Source: Neostapfia colusana (Eukaryota; Streptophyta; Magnoliopsida; Poales; Poaceae). Taken from it: a stretch of DNA of 64,000 nt. The notes under the pieces are model-generated. The model did no database searches and had not been told where the DNA came from. It saw only the letters and a list, made by a program, of their open reading frames with translations. The position numbers and the translations under genes are program-made. Below, piece by piece: positions 12,535 to 21,600 of the stretch (position 1 is its first letter; each line of letters opens with the position of its first letter). The stretch spans positions 48,928,057 through 48,992,056 of the forward strand of contig JASWHV010000008.1 in assembly GCA_030760725.1 (NCBI GenBank), in the 5' to 3' direction.

Positions 12535-12562
12535 AACCGACTGAACCACAGTTCAGTCGGTT
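12535..12562. repeat. Perfect 12-bp inverted repeat in the LTR of B
   Basis: Arms AACCGACTGAAC and GTTCAGTCGGTT surround CACA, just downstream of the TCP-like site. The copy in the 3' LTR is at 23924-23951. F has a different hairpin at the same place. Confidence 0.85.
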
Positions 12563-13245
12563 CCCGGCTGTTGTGCGCGCGCGCCACCGAAGGGGCCGGC
12601 CGGCGCCAGCTCCTGCTGCGTGCCCCAAGCCGGAGGCCAGCCGGCCGAGCTATTTATTCCCTCCCCGGCGTGCCTCAGTCACCATTTCCCCGAGCTACCG
12701 ACGTGCGCGACTGCTTTTCCCACTGCCATCGCCGCCGCTCGAGTTCCTGCTTGATCAAGCCGATCGCAGCTCCCTCTTTCCATTCCAAGGTCCCAGCAAG
12801 GTACTAGCAACCATCCTCCATCCTTCCCATGGATAGAAATCGATTGAAACCGAGTGATATCGGCTGTGCCGAAAGATCAAACTCGGAACTGGAAACCGCC
12901 GCACCTCGGGCTCTCGTGGACAGCCCAACCTGGGCGTTGTCACGCCCGAGCCAAGGCACCCTTGGACGCGCAAGTGATCGGTGCTGCTCATCCCCGAGCC
13001 ACAGCTCGAGTGGTTGCTCACCGGCGGCGAATTTCCACTTTTCCCCTTTCTGTGTGCAGAACGACCCTCGGGTACGATTCTGTTTGATTCGTGCTCTAGA
13101 AAGGATTAGAGGGCCTCAGGCCACTCCCACACGAACTAGACACGGTGACGCACAAGTTGCCTTCACAACTCTGGGCCGGAGAACTTCTGTGCCCGGCGTA
13201 ATTCAAGGTCTACTAATGGCGGAACGCACGGGGGGTATCGGGCGC

Positions 13246-13314
13246 ACGGTGAGGACCTATTTCGGGCCTTCCCCGAGCTACCCCGAGTTCATGTCGACCT
13301 TCTCTGAGGTCCAC
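13246..13314 (+). other. Element B: conserved 69-bp LTR block
   Basis: Twenty-three codons starting T-V and ending S-E-V-H, then TGA at 13315-13317. It closes the open frame 12829-13317. Length and the positions of T1, V2, Phe19 and Val22 match F, E and C. The 3' LTR copy is 24635-24703. Confidence 0.55.
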
Positions 13315-14448
13315 TGATGCTCCCCGACCGGTTTTCCAAGTAGCTGAGGCACTAGGAGCATCAGCCGACATGGCCGAAGTCGTTCCGATATGGCGGCTCG
13401 TCGCCGACCATGCTCCGGCCGTTGTCATGAGCAGCTGACCCTCGGATCATGTTCCCCAAGTAAAAGTAGGCAGGGGCGGCCAGAATCAAGAAGTTTGAAG
13501 CTGTACAGCAGCCGGCGGCGAGCTCTCCGGCGAGGTCCCTCGGCGGCGGAGCGCGGGTGTCGCGAGGTTGAAGAAGGGGGTGGACCCCAGCTGTCAGCGG
13601 CCGATATTTTGAATCGGGATCCGGCTGCGGCCGGGATCGGGTGTGCTGGCGCGCAAAAGCCTTGTGGGCCGCGGTGTGTTGTCGCTTCGGCGTGCGACGC
13701 GTGTCCCCTGGGCCCACGCGCAAGTTTAAACTTTTCCCCGATTTTCAGATTTCCTTCAAACTTCAAATCCTTATAACTTTGGCTAGAAAGCTCCAAATTG
13801 AGTGAACCAAATTTTGCTGGATTCAGCTCTTTGAGTACTTTCCAGAAAATCAAGTGTCACTTCATGAAATTCCCTAATTCTCCAGAATTAATTCCTTAAA
13901 GTTTAAACTGTTAGGAATTTTAACTGGAGAATCATTTGGAGGAAAATCCTGAAATTTTGCTGAGATGTTCACCAAAATATCCTTGAACTACCATAAAAAT
14001 TTCAGATCCATTTGAGCTCATTTAGTCCACCTAATGGTGTGATTAGTAAAACTGTTCCAGAGAAAATAGAAAATGTTCAGAAACATTTTCAGAATTTTCT
14101 CTGAAATTGTTTAGCTCATATCTTTAGTTAGAGACTTCCAAATTAAGTGAGACCAATTCCATTAGAACCCTCTGAAAATCTAGTTTTCAGAAAGTCATAG
14201 TTTGTTTCATGAAAATACCTAGAACACCCTAAAAGCCTTTAATTAAGGTCAAGGACATAATTATTTGTGGAGGGCTCAAATGAGCTTTGCTGCAACTAAA
14301 ACTTGACCAAGTCTCTGTTTAGGTTGTAACCAAGCCACCGTAAAAGTTTCACAGTCATTAGGTCTATCTAGTAAAGGTTATAGACTTCACAACTTCAAAG
14401 TTAATACAAAAGCATTTAATTAATACATATATTGTTCTTATCATGTAG

Positions 14449-14529
14449 TCGCTAAGGTCGAGGAGGAACCCGAAGTCCTAGACTTCGTTACTCCGGAGGA
14501 ACAGCTAGCCTACGACCAAGAGCAGCAAG
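14449..14529 (+). other. Element B: acidic exon a (predicted coding exon inside the LTR)
   Basis: This 81-bp segment follows TCATGTAG (acceptor-like) and ends CAAG before GCAAGC, the consensus of a GC-type 5' splice site. It reads an acidic peptide including EEEPEVLDF and QLAYDQEQQ. C and F carry the same 81 bp in length. Between B and C the six codons for PEVLDF differ at four third positions with no amino-acid change, the pattern of selection on protein. Both ends are phase 1. No ATG is present, so an upstream exon is needed. Copy in the 3' LTR: 25838-25918. Confidence 0.55.
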
Positions 14530-14722
14530 GCAAGCCCCGGTTTGCATTAACCATTTTATAAATTTTTATTGTTTTGAGCACATACTTGTTTTCTTTATGT
14601 TGTGCATCAGAGTCTTGTTTGGAAACCCCACTGCATAGCCAAGAAAACCATGGGTTGGGGTTTAGGATTGCAAACCCCGTTAGCCACTGCATTGCTAGGA
14701 TAGAGTAGGATTCGGTACAAGT

Positions 14723-14742
14723 CGAGTAGTTGGAACTACTCG
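14723..14742. repeat. Conserved hairpin in the LTR intron-like stretch of B
   Basis: CGAGTAGTT-GG-AACTACTCG is a perfect inverted repeat with 9-bp arms. C (30139-30159) and E (37424-37444) keep CGAGTAG...CTACTCG; F has the full form (46252-46271, 57710-57729). Confidence 0.8.
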
Positions 14743-15620
14743 CGAGAATAGGCTAGAGGCACATTGCTCGGGTAGAGATAGCACATGATACACATGGCAA
14801 GAAAATGAGACCGAGCGGAGAGTAAGGGCAGCAGGACTTTGGGGCCTGTGTGCTGTAGCTCCGCTTGTGTCGATTGAGGACCGAGCCGTGTGCGGGCCTG
14901 TTGAACAAGCTAGAACAGTACCGAAGACCTACCGGCTATATGGGAACCGGGAAACTGATGTAACTCGGGTAGCGGGGTATTGAGGCATTGCCCGTCGTTC
15001 AGAGGGTAGGTTGAGAGCTCGAGGTGTAAATCAGCTGGCGGCACAGAGATGCGCGTGCAGGGACCTCTTGCTCGGGACGATGGGACCGGTTCAATATTTG
15101 GCTAACGGGTGAAAGGTAGTCGCGTACGGCGTCCGTGATGGTTGTTGTAGGCAACATCGAGTACGGGCGTACGTGACGGGTTGTTCGGGTAACCCTGCAG
15201 GTGTAAATCGATTATAATCGCCGTCCCTCGCGGTCAGTGAGTACCACTTGTTCACTGTACCGTGACGTAGAAAGAACAGGCTAGTTACATGTTAAAATGT
15301 TGCTGATTGAAAGTTGGATATTGATTGTTAATGATATGTTGTAGCTTAGTGCTAACTAAAGTTCTTTTCAACTTTGGGCAAAGTACATGAGAGAAATGCG
15401 TTTCTTGTTTGATTGCGGCTCTCTCATGTGCCTTAGCGTAAAGTTCTCCACAACCTGCTGCTAAAACTTGAAAGTAAGGTTCTACTAATTAGGCGAGTCC
15501 TTGCAAATGATTTTTACCTCATGCAACCCATCACCCTCATGTAGAAGTTTCATGTTTAGGTGAGACGGGTCAGACTTGCTGAGCCTTCGTGCTCACTGCT
15601 TGTGTTTGAAGCTTTTGCAG

Positions 15621-15709
15621 GGTTCTATGAGGAAGGGACTCCCGAAGAGGAGACGGAACCCCAGGAGGGGAACCCCGTCGAGTGGGAGTCGTGCACGCCG
15701 CAGAGTTAG
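15621..15709 (+). other. Element B: acidic exon b (predicted terminal coding exon inside the LTR)
   Basis: Begins after GCTTTTGCAG (15611-15620), a good acceptor. Joined to exon a it keeps the frame across 1091 bp and ends EWESCTPQS then TAG (15707-15709). C ends EWEPYTPR then TGA. Glu is very frequent. AATAAA follows 122 bp later. Copy in the 3' LTR: 27010-27098. Confidence 0.55.
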
Positions 15710-15830
15710 TGTGCGAGTGTGCTAGCAAGGACACGTTCGAGGGCTGAACGTGCACTTGATGCTTAGTCTACGCCCGCGAGTGTGGACTAAACTTATTTTG
15801 ATGTAAACATGTTAATAAACTTGTTTATGT

Positions 15831-15836
15831 AATAAA
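15831..15836 (+). terminator. Polyadenylation signal in the 5' LTR of B
   Basis: AATAAA lies 110 bp before the LTR end, preceded by a T/G-rich stretch. The 3' LTR copy is 27220-27225; F has the same signal on the minus strand (plus 45159-45164). Confidence 0.6.
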
Positions 15837-15943
15837 GCTTCCGCTTCCGCTTTGTACCTTTGACGTGTGTTATACGGTGTTGTGCAACGCAGCACCCCTC
15901 AGCGTGATCCTGGCTCGACAGGACCAGTGGGGTCGTGTCAGCG

Positions 15944-15959
15944 TGGTATCAGAGCTCGC
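15944..15959 (+). promoter_or_regulatory. Element B: primer binding site, initiator-Met tRNA
   Basis: TGGTATCAGAGCTCGC begins three bases after the LTR end, the standard plant initiator-Met primer site. Confidence 0.93.
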
Positions 15960-16075
15960 TTGAGGTTTAACACAGTACAAAGGTCTTCTTTTTCAAAAAT
16001 CCAGTGAGGAACGAGTTAGTAGCCCGTATAAGGATGTTATTAGTATATAGAAAGTGGCTTATTAACTTATTTGTT

Positions 16076-16440
16076 ATGTCGGAAAATCGTGCATCTCGGG
16101 ACGTTCATGTCTTGGGGGGTGCACGTAAGCGCTGTCCACCAGTGCGCACAAGCTGAAGGGTGGAGCCCCACGGGTGGCAGGTAACCCGACCCGCTTTGAT
16201 ATCCTCTACGACTCTTCATGTCGTTTGGGGTATTCGAGCAACGTCTGTCCCTGGCGTGCGTGGTGCAACATGGGAGACCCCGTCACGTGGTCTGAAACGT
16301 GAACACGTAACTCAAGGCGTGTTTGGCTTGAGAACATCCGGGCGAGTGATGACGGCCGGGTGTACAAACTGTATGGATTCCGGGCTCGGTGTGCAGCCGA
16401 GTCTGATGATTGTTTGAGTTTCTGCAGGTAGCCTTACCAC
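16076..16440 (+). ncRNA. Element B: conserved post-primer-site block, candidate RNA structure or packaging signal
   Basis: About 365 bp that I estimate by eye at about 91% identity to 38823-39186 of E; F has it on the minus strand (about 56035-56395). The LTR leaders of B and E barely align, so the conservation is selective. Possible stems: CGTGCA/TGCACG (~16088 and ~16121) and CTCAAG/CTTGAG (~16311-16332). The open frame 16160-16417 is not supported by frame-preserving differences in E. Confidence 0.5.
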
Positions 16441-17440
16441 GAAACGGTAGACGTGTAGCATCCGTGTGCGAGTGACGAGTAGTGCCACTGAACTAACGAA
16501 GCCGGCTAAATCCGGTATAGGTTTTTCCTTTGTGAGGACGTAGTACCGACATAATCTGGTGACGCCTCGACGTCACACCCAACTAAATGAACAACTTCAT
16601 TTAAAAACTTGAAGGTTTTGATCCAAAGTAGTAAAACTTGATGTAACTCCTTCCCTTGAACAGGATATTCAAAGTTAATAAGTTTTCAACTTATAGGATG
16701 TTAAGGACAGAGCACTCTGTTTTCAGCTAAATCAAGGCTGAAGTTAATCAGAGGTTAGAGGTTGAGTTCTTTCGAGGTTGGGGTCGTATGATACATTTCT
16801 GTAAAGCTTTGGAGGAGCTTTACAACTTTTCTGTTGAGTTCCAGAGGTGTTTCATCCCTTAACCACTCGAAAAATGCAGTAGAGTTGAAACTGTCCAGAA
16901 AACAGGACGGAGCAAAGACTCTCTGTAGACTCTCTGTAAATTAAGCATAACTTCCTGCATAAAAATCCAAAAATAGAAAATGAGGTGGTTCTGGGAAGCT
17001 TATGAGATGGGTTACAACTTTGTAACAGAAAGTTTTGTCAGATTAGGAACAGAATTAACTGGAATTCTTGGATCAAATCAGTACCTAAGGCAGGGAGGTG
17101 CTGCCCAATTGTTCCCAGAAATTCTGTTAACTTTAACATCTCATAACTTTTGAACCAGAGCAGATCTTAGGCCAACCAAATACTTTCTGGAAAGCTATTG
17201 AAGTTAACTTTAACTTTGATGTTGAGCTCCAGGACTGGTTTTGCTTTTAACCTGGCCTAAATCAGATTGATATGGAAACTGGTCAGGGCTGTCATGGGAA
17301 CAGCAGATCAGCAGTCAAATTTGTTTAAAAATTTGAACTATGTTTCCAAGTGTTAAGGGTTCAATGACATATCTTATGTTATAACTCAATGGTTTACTGT
17401 TTAAATAAATATTTGACATTTCTCAAATATATTTTTACAG
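16441..17440 (+). other. Element B: leader between the conserved block and the aORF
   Basis: A/T-rich and non-coding. A donor-like CTGCAG|GTAGCC lies near 16422-16433. It ends in TATATTTTTACAG (to 17440), an acceptor-like sequence touching the aORF start codon. Confidence 0.6.
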
Positions 17441-18385
17441 ATGGCAGCAGATAAACGGTTGGAGAACGGGTGGGTAGTTTCCCACTGCTCTGACCGTAGC
17501 GGCTACCCGGGAGCATTGTGGCTAATGCTCCAATATTTCGGGTACAACCAGATGCCGCAATACTTCGCCAAGGAAGAAGGCGAAGAGGGGAACAAGACGT
17601 GGACGATCCATGTCGAGGTTCCTGCAGGGCCTACGCCACCCGGTTGGGTGCCATTCACCGTCACGGTGAGAGGAAGACAACCGGAAGGGATGTGGCAAGT
17701 GGCAGCCCGTGACACCATGTCACGTTTCTGCCAACTACACGTACAGGCTATGGAGGGAACTCCATACGCACTCGTTCCGGTGGAGGGACGAGCTCAGCAT
17801 GTGTGGGAAGAGAGGTACCTAGAGGCAACAAACCCGAGTTGCCCAAGGTACAACCCCGCGGAGGCAAATCTCAGCCTCCAAATGAGGGCGGGAAACGCTG
17901 TGATGGACAGCCAAGCTGTTCATACGGAGCATCTCGCCACCAAGCTCAAGGAGAGCACAAGCCGTGGAGATCATTTTGAGAGTGCTCACAGTGCACTCCG
18001 CAATGTGCTCCTTCCGACGATCAAGCGACTGAATGAACAACACAATCAGTTGCGTCGTCTGAAGAAGGCAAAGAAGAAGAGCCGTGTTGACATTGCGGCG
18101 TTGCAAGAGCTGGTGCAGACCCTAACCCAGCAGAATGAGGACCTTGCTCAAGAGCGGGACGACGCTATTGAGGAAGGACAAGGCTGGGAAGAGGACTACA
18201 ACCAGGCTATGGACGAGGTGCATGCATTGCAGGACCTCGTGCCCCCGGTATTGGGCGTACCGGTAGTCTTGGGTCCTCCAGCCATGGGAGAACCTGGAAT
18301 GGGAGAAGAGGTGGTAGACCCCGAGCCACCAGCAGAAGTACCGGAGGAGGACGACCCACAGGAGGTCGAATTTTACTCCGAGTAG
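17441..18385 (+). CDS. Element B: extra ORF (aORF) upstream of gag, coiled-coil protein
   Basis: A 314-residue protein of unknown function. Residues ~1-130 form a globular-looking part rich in Trp and Tyr (YFGYNQMPQYF, PPGWVPFTV, WQVAARDTMSRFCQLHVQA). Residues ~185-270 are charged and heptad-like with a basic patch KKAKKKSR, a likely coiled coil. The tail (~275-314) is proline-rich then acidic. The ATG directly follows an acceptor-like TTTTTACAG, suggesting expression from a spliced mRNA. From memory, some grass gypsy elements of the rice RIRE3/RIRE8 kind carry an ORF before gag with a similar WQ.AAR..(L/F)CQ motif, so the class is probably known though its role is not. F has an equal-length copy with one stop codon; E lacks it. 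Confidence 0.8.
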   Translation: MAADKRLENGWVVSHCSDRSGYPGALWLMLQYFGYNQMPQYFAKEEGEEGNKTWTIHVEVPAGPTPPGWVPFTVTVRGRQPEGMWQVAARDTMSRFCQLHVQAMEGTPYALVPVEGRAQHVWEERYLEATNPSCPRYNPAEANLSLQMRAGNAVMDSQAVHTEHLATKLKESTSRGDHFESAHSALRNVLLPTIKRLNEQHNQLRRLKKAKKKSRVDIAALQELVQTLTQQNEDLAQERDDAIEEGQGWEEDYNQAMDEVHALQDLVPPVLGVPVVLGPPAMGEPGMGEEVVDPEPPAEVPEEDDPQEVEFYSE

Positions 18386-18657
18386 GGGGTTACGGTTGCC
18401 AAGTAGGGCAGCTAGGGTAGCGTAACCCAACTTTTGTAATCGGTGACATGTCGTGTAGACAGTAGCGTATGTATAGGTAGTGACGACATGAGCACGACTT
18501 CTCGGAGGTCCGAGAATAATGTATCTTGTATAAAGTTTATGCTTTATCAATATATGTGAATGTTGTGCAAGTTAGTCATGCGTCGCTTCAATACTTACTG
18601 CTGTTTATGGAATTTTGAGTAAGACATGTGCTAATTGCTGCTGTGTTGAATTTCAGA

Positions 18658-21600
18658 ATGACGCGTACTCGTGCCAACCCTGATGTTGGAGGTACTAGCC
18701 AAGGGGGAGAGACCTCCCAACCGCCTCCCGAGGACTCCTCGGGACAGCAGCAGCAACAGCAACAGCAAACACCGCCACCGCCACTGCCAACGGTTACATT
18801 GGCCGACATCGTCGCGGCAATGGCGGGTTCACATCAGCAGCATACAGAGCTGCTGCAAACGTTAATTGCGAATACGTCTCGCCCAGAGAGACGTCAAGAT
18901 CGTGAGGAGCGCCAACAGAGCTCCTACTCCGACTTCCTGGCGACTCATCCCCCTGTATTCTCAAGGGCGGATGAACCACTTGACGCGGACAACTGGCTCC
19001 GCGCCATAGAGATGAAGTTCGGGCTGCTCCAAATCAGCGAGCAGCGCAAGACTCAGTTCGCGGTCCAGCAGCTCCAAGGATCCGCGAGCGCGTGGTGGGC
19101 CAACTTTTGTGCTTCACAACCCACCGACCGAGTGATGACCTGGGCGGAGTTCCGTACGGCCTTCCGGGCCTATCATATACCGCCCGGTTTGATGAAGAGG
19201 AAGACGCAGGAATTCCTACACCTGCAACAAGGGAGCCGGAACGCGCTGGAGTACTCCAGAGCGTTCAACGATCTCGCACTCTACGCGTCGTATCACGCAG
19301 ATACGGACGAGAAGCGGCGGGACCACTTTTACCAGGGGCTTAACCCGCTCCTGAAGGACAAGCTGGCGATGTTCAATCGCGGCAGCCTCAACGACATAAT
19401 TGATGCTGCGATTGTTCAGGAAGACTCCGGCAAGGAGTTGGCGGCGGCAGAGCGAAAGCGAAGCGCGCCGCAGAGCAGCGGAGAAGGAGGCGGTCCTTCT
19501 CAGAAGTTTCGGATGGTGAATCGCCCACCATCAGGTCCGCGCTGGCAGCCACCACAGCGGTCGATGCCGTTCCGCGGTCGGCCGTATTCTTCACCGGCAT
19601 TCCGGCCGGCACTGCCAGCACCACCGCAACAACAACAGCAGCAGCGGGCGATGCCGCGTGCGTTTGCACCTCCGCAACGCATGCCGGGCTTTCGTCCACC
19701 AAGTACTCCACCAGCAGCGGCCACATGTTACAAGTGTGGTCGTCCAGGACACTTCGCGAGCAGTTGCCCGGAGAGGCAAGGCGGCGGAGTGGTACCACAG
19801 TTTCCGGGGAGGAATCAACCCCGGAACCCTACTAATGCGCGGCGGGCAAACCCTAGGCCCGGCACTGTCCACCAGCTTGCCATTGAGGACGTGCCGGAGG
19901 GCGAGCCAATCCTTGCGGGTATGTTCCAACTCCACCAGCATCCCGCTATAGTACTATTTGATTCAGGCGCCACGCATAATTTTATTAGCCAAGCTTTCAT
20001 TGCTAAACACAGCTTGCCAATACTACCCACCGATAGTCCATATTTAATTTGTTCACCGGGTGGGAAGATTTCAGCAAGCGTAATGGTCTCCAAAGCACCA
20101 TTATGCTTAGCGGGTAGAGTGTACCCCACGTCTCTCATTATCTTAGAGGGACAGAAGGTCGATGTCATCCTAGGGATGTCGTGGTTAACCCGCCACGGCG
20201 CTGTTTTAGACACCGTCCTCCGAGTCGTGCACTTAAACTCAGGAGTGCACGGTTCTCACTCATTATTTCTGGACAGTCCAGAAATAAAACTTCCAAGTGT
20301 CTATCAAGCCACAACCATCAGATTGGAAGACATTCCAGTGGTCCGAGAATTCCCTGATGTATTCCCGGATGATTTGCCGGGGATGCCACCCGATAGAGAG
20401 GTGGAGTTCAAGATTGAACTTGCACCGAGAACCATGCCAATATCCCGAAGGCCGTACAAGATGGCGCCCAAGGAGTTGGCGGAACTGAAGACTCAGCTCA
20501 CGGACCTTCTGGAGAAGGGTTTTATTAGGCCGAGCTCCTCGCCATGGGGCTGTTCGGCATTATTTGTCAAAAAGAAGGATGAAACGTTGCGGCTTTGCGT
20601 GGACTACCGTCCATTAAATGCCGTAACCATCAAGAACAAGTACCCGTTGCCACGGATCGACATGTTGTTTGATCAGTTGGTCGAAGCAAAGGTCTTTTCC
20701 AAGATGGATTTAAGATCCGGGTATCATCAGATTAAGATCAGGGCTGAGGACATTCCAAAGACAGCTTTTTCGACAAGGTACGGACTTTATGAGTACCTGG
20801 TCATGTCCTTTGGCCTCACCAATGCTCCAGCTCACTTCATGTATTTAATGAACTCGGTGTTCATGCCGGAGCTGGACAAGTTTGTCGTGGTCTTCATCGA
20901 CGACATCCTGGTATACTCCAAGTCGGAGGAAGATCACAAGAAACATCTGCGTATAGTCTTGCAACGGCTGCGGGATCACAAGTTATACGCAAAGTTCAGC
21001 AAATGCGAGTTTTGGATATCGCAAGTGCCTTTCCTCGGGCATATCATCTCAGCGGAGGGTATCGCTGTGGACCCGAGCAAGATCACGCAAGTGCTGAATT
21101 GGAAATCCCCGAGAACTGTTCATGAGGTACGAAGTTTCCTCGGACTCGCGGGATATTATCGGAGGTTCATTCCGAACTTCTCGAAGATTGCCAAGCCAAT
21201 GACAGAGCTGCTGAAGAAGGCTACCAAATATGTTTGGAGTCCAGCATGTGAAGCAGCATTCAAGGCTTTAGTCAAGCACCTGACATCAGCACCGGTTTTG
21301 GCGCAGCCAGACACAACAAAACCGTTCGATGTGTACTGCGATGCATCCGGCATTGGGCTCGGATGTGTGCTGATGCAAGACCGAAGAGTGGTTGCGTATG
21401 GATCACGACAGCTTAGGAACCATGAGCAAAATTATCCAACTCACGATTTGGAGCTCGCTGCCGTGGTACTTGCACTGAAAATGTGGAGGCACTACCTACT
21501 CGGTAACCTCGTACATTTATATACCGACCACAAAAGCCTCAAGTACATCTTCACTCAGAAGGAGCTGAACATGAGGCAACGAAGATGGTTGGAACTGATA

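Larger units (their letters stand above)
11894..15940 (+). repeat. Element B: 5' LTR (4047 bp)
   Basis: Runs TGTAAGGGCC to GTGTCA. In order: A/T-rich U3 (to ~12490); a TCP-like palindrome (12501-12511); a 12-bp-arm hairpin (12535-12562); a GC-rich leader (~12560-13720) with the 69-bp block (13246-13314); an A/T-rich stretch; acidic exon a (14449-14529); an intron-like stretch with a hairpin (14723-14742); acidic exon b (15621-15709); and AATAAA at 15831-15836. Frames such as 12829-13317 are considered only through the 69-bp block. The promoter and polyadenylation site bracket the exon-like blocks, so the LTR could act as a transcription unit by itself. Confidence 0.95.

Noticed and set aside
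12829..13317. 162-codon frame in the LTR leader of B (and its copy at 24218)
   Set aside because: Only its last 23 codons are conserved in other LTRs; upstream codons do not match F or E, so I do not call the whole frame a gene.
16160..16417. 85-codon frame in the post-primer block of B
   Set aside because: The matching block in E contains a one-base gap and changes not spaced in threes, so conservation looks like RNA rather than protein.
18628..18657. Earlier in-frame ATG for gag of B
   Set aside because: It lies before the acceptor-like TTTCAG; gag of F and E also begin just after an acceptor with M-x-R-T-R-type starts.
18751..18775. CAG/CAA run as a microsatellite
   Set aside because: It encodes the polyQ stretch of gag and differs in length between B and F; not an independent repeat locus.
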